Origin: Treponema sp.
GTDB taxonomy: Bacteria > Spirochaetota > Spirochaetia > Treponematales > Breznakiellaceae
Length of the DNA stretch: 9,551 bases
Assembly (NCBI GenBank): GCA_031257715.1
Contig: JAIROE010000124.1
Span: 1-9,551 of the forward strand
Direction: 5' to 3'
Shown: positions 7,801 through 9,551 of the stretch, piece after piece
Position numbering within the stretch: position 1 is the first letter of the stretch
Layout: each line of letters starts with the position of its first letter
Position numbers and translations under genes: made by a program
The notes under the pieces: generated by a model
Told to the model about the DNA's origin: nothing
The model's database searches: none
What the model saw: the letters and a program-made list of their open reading frames with translations, nothing else

Positions 7801-9551
7801 AACAGGGAAGCGTCGGCGCTGGTCACGGTGGAGAAAGGAGGGCGCATTCTCAGGGAAGAATGGGTAGCCTGCGCCGACACCCTTACCAATTATGAATTTA
7901 CCGCGGAGCCTTCCATGGTTCCCAATGTGTATGTGCATGTAAGCCTTCTGCAGCCCCATCTGCAGACGCAGAATGATCTTCCCATGCGGCTGTACGGCGT
8001 GACGCCGGTGCTGGTGGAAGATTCAAGGACGAAGATACAGCCCCGCATAGAGGCGGCGGCCAAATGGGAGCCTGAGACGCCGGTTTCCTTTACGGTAAGC
8101 GAAGCCTCGGGAAGGCCCATGGCATACACGGTGGCGGTGGTAGACGAAGGGCTTCTGGGCCTGACGCGCTACACCCTGCCCAATCCCCGCGGCGCTTTCT
8201 ATGCCCGGGAAGCTTCGTTCCTCAAATCGTGGGATCTGTATCAGGATATTATGGGCGCTTACGCGGGCCGGCTTGAAACGCTGCTTGCAATAGGCGGCGG
8301 TGACGATATATTTGACGATACCGTAAAGGAGACCCAGCGTTTTAAGCCGGTGGCCCGTTACTTCGGCCCCTATGAGCTTGCCGCGGGTCAAAGAAAGACC
8401 GAGACTTTTACCCTGCCTCCCTACGCAGGCGCCCTCCGCGTCATGGTATTGGCGGCCTCTTCGACAAAGGAGCCCCCTGTGCCTTACAGGTCCGGCCGGG
8501 CTTATGGCACGGCGGAAAGGTCCGTTATCGTTTCTTCGGATCTCATGGTTTTCGGCGCCGTCCCCCGTGTTCTTTCTCCAGGAGATGAGGCGGTGATTCC
8601 CGTATCGGTGAATTCCTACAGGGAAGGGGCGCGTCAGGTGCAGGTAAGCCTTGCCGCCGAAGGCGCCGTCCTCGCGGAGGCGGGGACAAAGACCGTCGCC
8701 TTTGACAGGCCCGGTGAAAAAATGCTTGAATTCCGCGTAAAGGCCCCCGCCGTTCCCGGCACGGTGAAAATCAGTGTCAGGGCCGAATCGGCCGGGCTTA
8801 AAACGGCCAATCATGTGACGGATCTTGAAGTGCGTTCCACCGCCATTCCCGTCACCAAAACGGTGGTAAATCTTGTGCAGCCCGGGGAAACCTGGCAGGA
8901 TACCATCGTCTTTCCCGGAGAGGCGGGGACAAACGCCGGATTTTTTGAATTCTCGCGGCTTCCGCCCCTCAATCTGGAAGCCCGCCTCAACTTCCTTATC
9001 GCCTATCCGCACGGCTGTATAGAGCAGACCACAAGCGCCGCTTTTCCCCAGCTTTACCTTGAGCGGGCCCTTACCCTTGACCCGGGCCGCCTTGGGGAAA
9101 TTAAAACCAACATAGCCGCGGGCATAGAACGGCTGGCGGGCTTTCAGGTTCCTTCAGGCGGTTTTTCCTACTGGCCGGGGGAAGGTGAGCCCAATGACTG
9201 GGGCACCACCTACGCGGGACATTTCCTCGTCGAGGCCAAACGCGCCGGTTATGCGGTGCCTCCGGATCTTTTAAGCCGCTGGGCGCGCTATCAGAAGAAC
9301 AGGGCCGGCTTCTGGCAGAGCAGGGAAGGAAACGACGCCGCGCAGGCTTACCGCCTTTACACCCTTGCCCTTGCCGGAGAAGCGGATCTCGGTTCCATGA
9401 ACCGGCTCCGCGAACGGCGGGAACTCGGCCTGCAGGCCGCCTGGCGCCTTGCCGCGGCGTACTGGTATTCGGGCCAGCGCGATACCGCGCGGACAATGGT
9501 CCGGGACCTTGATACCCGCGTTGCCGAGTACCGTGAACTTTCAGGGACATT
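4834..9551 (+). CDS. Large alpha-2-macroglobulin-family lipoprotein with thioester, 3'-truncated
   Basis: A predicted lipid-anchored protease trap facing the periplasm. In this family, cleavage of an exposed bait springs a conformational change that lets a reactive thioester bind the protease. 1572 complete residues are visible and the frame stays open to the window end; perhaps 300 are missing. Seen in order: signal peptide MKKKAGVMIG through LVLLSC with lipidated C22; an Ig-like domain at about 35-118; a Tyr/Asn-rich segment at 450-490; a macroglobulin MG2-type domain opening with GDRGVWRPGD (about 607); a tryptophan cluster W880-W884; PNVYVHVSLLQPH then VVDEGLLGLTRY (about 1103) and RFKPVARYFGP opening the A2M domain (about 1169); thioester motif CIEQ at C1395-Q1398 within YPHGCIEQTTS; then the helical thioester domain. 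E. coli has the smaller relative YfhM, encoded with penicillin-binding protein 1C. Start chosen from AGGAGG spacing; ATG at 4831 is the alternative. Confidence 0.96.
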   Translation, partial: MKKKAGVMIGCFSALTLVLLSCGFARTVPPPDPAVVAAVSSGILPADGTIEVVFNNTQDSSVPLSADVFRLWPHAKGSVSWLNDNVLAFTPSSPLKPGARYRAVVNLAGIAPFGFEFDIQVPSIEVILDPVRITETGEALVSGTLDGAAGASLARLGRVINSSELGRPEWTIEEGVYRFTFKPVQRRGEARTAEITWNGRPVGAKEKGFTTVKIPGSENFEMVSLLQTPEYLEVSFSAPLRQNQDLRGFISLSGNTGVRYSLEGNVVRIFGEQGREGIPEGSLLVIQDLEDVNGNVLVTPVQYTVAGNWELPEVRFTGTGSILPTSQGTSMAIETRNVSGILVEAFRIHSDNMVQFLQVNGLSDTRELGRVGEPVWVKNFDFSWSGADKNRWVRRGLDLSALAAKFPGGMFHLRISFRRRHVQYECTAGHGDFSALEFPDDSFPSFPVSGEAEQSYWNYYEDYNSNYDFYRYRKDPCHPAFYMPYGDHDITRGKNVLVSDLGLLAKRSLEGNWLIAASNIRTAKPSADTDIDVLNFQGRRLARLRTGADGFAALSASQIQGTPAFMRAVNGLGMSFLKVNDSLALTVSHFDVSGGSPLSGQRGLIYGDRGVWRPGDDIYLTFLLSDPEGTLPADHPVSFELEDPRGRVTDRRTFTSPVDGFYPIAVSTRADAPTGDWIAKVRVGGAVFQKSLKIETVMPNRLKMNLDFGGGAYLDGGKKEVALEAAWLYGAGAPGLRADVSVSFSDRDTAFASYGDYSFRDPSRTVSQERQIIFEGNLDNGGKASFDMTLNAGDTVPGKLNARFFTRVFEPSGVFSSEQVNLEFSPYKRYVGVKLPKGDASRNMLLTDTDHAADIMVLDADGKPAAESVSLECAVYKLSWRWWWEKGGGEGAEFASALSRNPVMKETVTARNGRASWNFRVKYPDWGRYLVIVSDRSGGHAGAAIVYIDWPGWAGRAQEEGQGASAMLVLSPEKPNYEAGEKIRVGFPSNREASALVTVEKGGRILREEWVACADTLTNYEFTAEPSMVPNVYVHVSLLQPHLQTQNDLPMRLYGVTPVLVEDSRTKIQPRIEAAAKWEPETPVSFTVSEASGRPMAYTVAVVDEGLLGLTRYTLPNPRGAFYAREASFLKSWDLYQDIMGAYAGRLETLLAIGGGDDIFDDTVKETQRFKPVARYFGPYELAAGQRKTETFTLPPYAGALRVMVLAASSTKEPPVPYRSGRAYGTAERSVIVSSDLMVFGAVPRVLSPGDEAVIPVSVNSYREGARQVQVSLAAEGAVLAEAGTKTVAFDRPGEKMLEFRVKAPAVPGTVKISVRAESAGLKTANHVTDLEVRSTAIPVTKTVVNLVQPGETWQDTIVFPGEAGTNAGFFEFSRLPPLNLEARLNFLIAYPHGCIEQTTSAAFPQLYLERALTLDPGRLGEIKTNIAAGIERLAGFQVPSGGFSYWPGEGEPNDWGTTYAGHFLVEAKRAGYAVPPDLLSRWARYQKNRAGFWQSREGNDAAQAYRLYTLALAGEADLGSMNRLRERRELGLQAAWRLAAAYWYSGQRDTARTMVRDLDTRVAEYRELSGT
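9004..9039 (+). other. Thioester motif YPHGCIEQTTS of the macroglobulin
   Basis: The codons give Tyr-Pro-His-Gly-Cys-Ile-Glu-Gln-Thr-Thr-Ser, with Cys at 9016-9018 and Gln at 9025-9027. In the family, the Cys side chain and this Gln form the internal thioester that bonds covalently to captured targets. Many bacterial macroglobulins lack the Cys or Gln; both are present here, so covalent capture is likely retained. Confidence 0.93.

Noticed and set aside
8023..9012. 329-codon antisense frame opposite the macroglobulin gene, and smaller ones at 5317-5880, 6178-6738 and 7306-7959
   Set aside because: All lie within a gene with clear family motifs, share its codon register or are short, and show no protein family features.
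1..9551. CRISPR array, insertion sequence, tRNA or phage genes
   Set aside because: No regularly spaced repeats, transposase or integrase motifs, or tRNA-like folds were seen; nearly all of the window is taken by five ordinary coding regions.

Overview
The window is a compact, GC-rich bacterial segment with five protein genes, all on the + strand. The gene set fits a spirochaete of the Treponema group: a eukaryote-type (type 2) isoleucyl-tRNA synthetase, two exported lipoproteins with relaxed lipoboxes, and an ileS-to-lipoprotein gene order that matches my memory of Treponema pallidum tp0452-tp0453. The taxonomic call is inference; no rRNA or other strict marker is present.

Layout. Positions 2-3043 hold ileS, cut at its 5' end and ending at its natural stop. 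A 310-residue lipoprotein gene (3030-3962) overlaps the ileS stop and probably starts at TTG; it may be the counterpart of the outer-membrane-associated lipoprotein TP0453. An 80-base gap (3963-4042) follows. It carries a good sigma70-type promoter candidate just upstream, a strong hairpin, and a repeat of one hairpin arm at the next gene's ribosome binding site. Next come two small zinc-ribbon genes: an FmdB-family protein (4043-4426) and a double zinc-ribbon protein with one C-terminal membrane anchor (4459-4794). From 4834 to beyond the window end runs a very large alpha-2-macroglobulin-like lipoprotein, with 1572 complete residues visible. It has an intact CIEQ thioester motif, and its C-terminus lies outside the window.

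How the parts relate. ileS and the first lipoprotein look co-transcribed and translationally coupled. The zinc-ribbon pair seems to begin a new transcript with a structured leader. The macroglobulin follows closely and may be read through from the pair or from an internal -10-like sequence. The macroglobulin is expected to be a periplasm-facing, lipid-anchored protease trap, often encoded beside a penicillin-binding protein 1C gene; if one is here, it lies beyond the window.

I found no RNA gene, CRISPR array, insertion sequence or attachment site. Long antisense reading frames over ileS and the macroglobulin gene are explained by codon bias. The best candidates for something new are the leader RNA before fmdB, the TP0453-like lipoprotein and the paired zinc-ribbon genes. 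None is proven by sequence alone.
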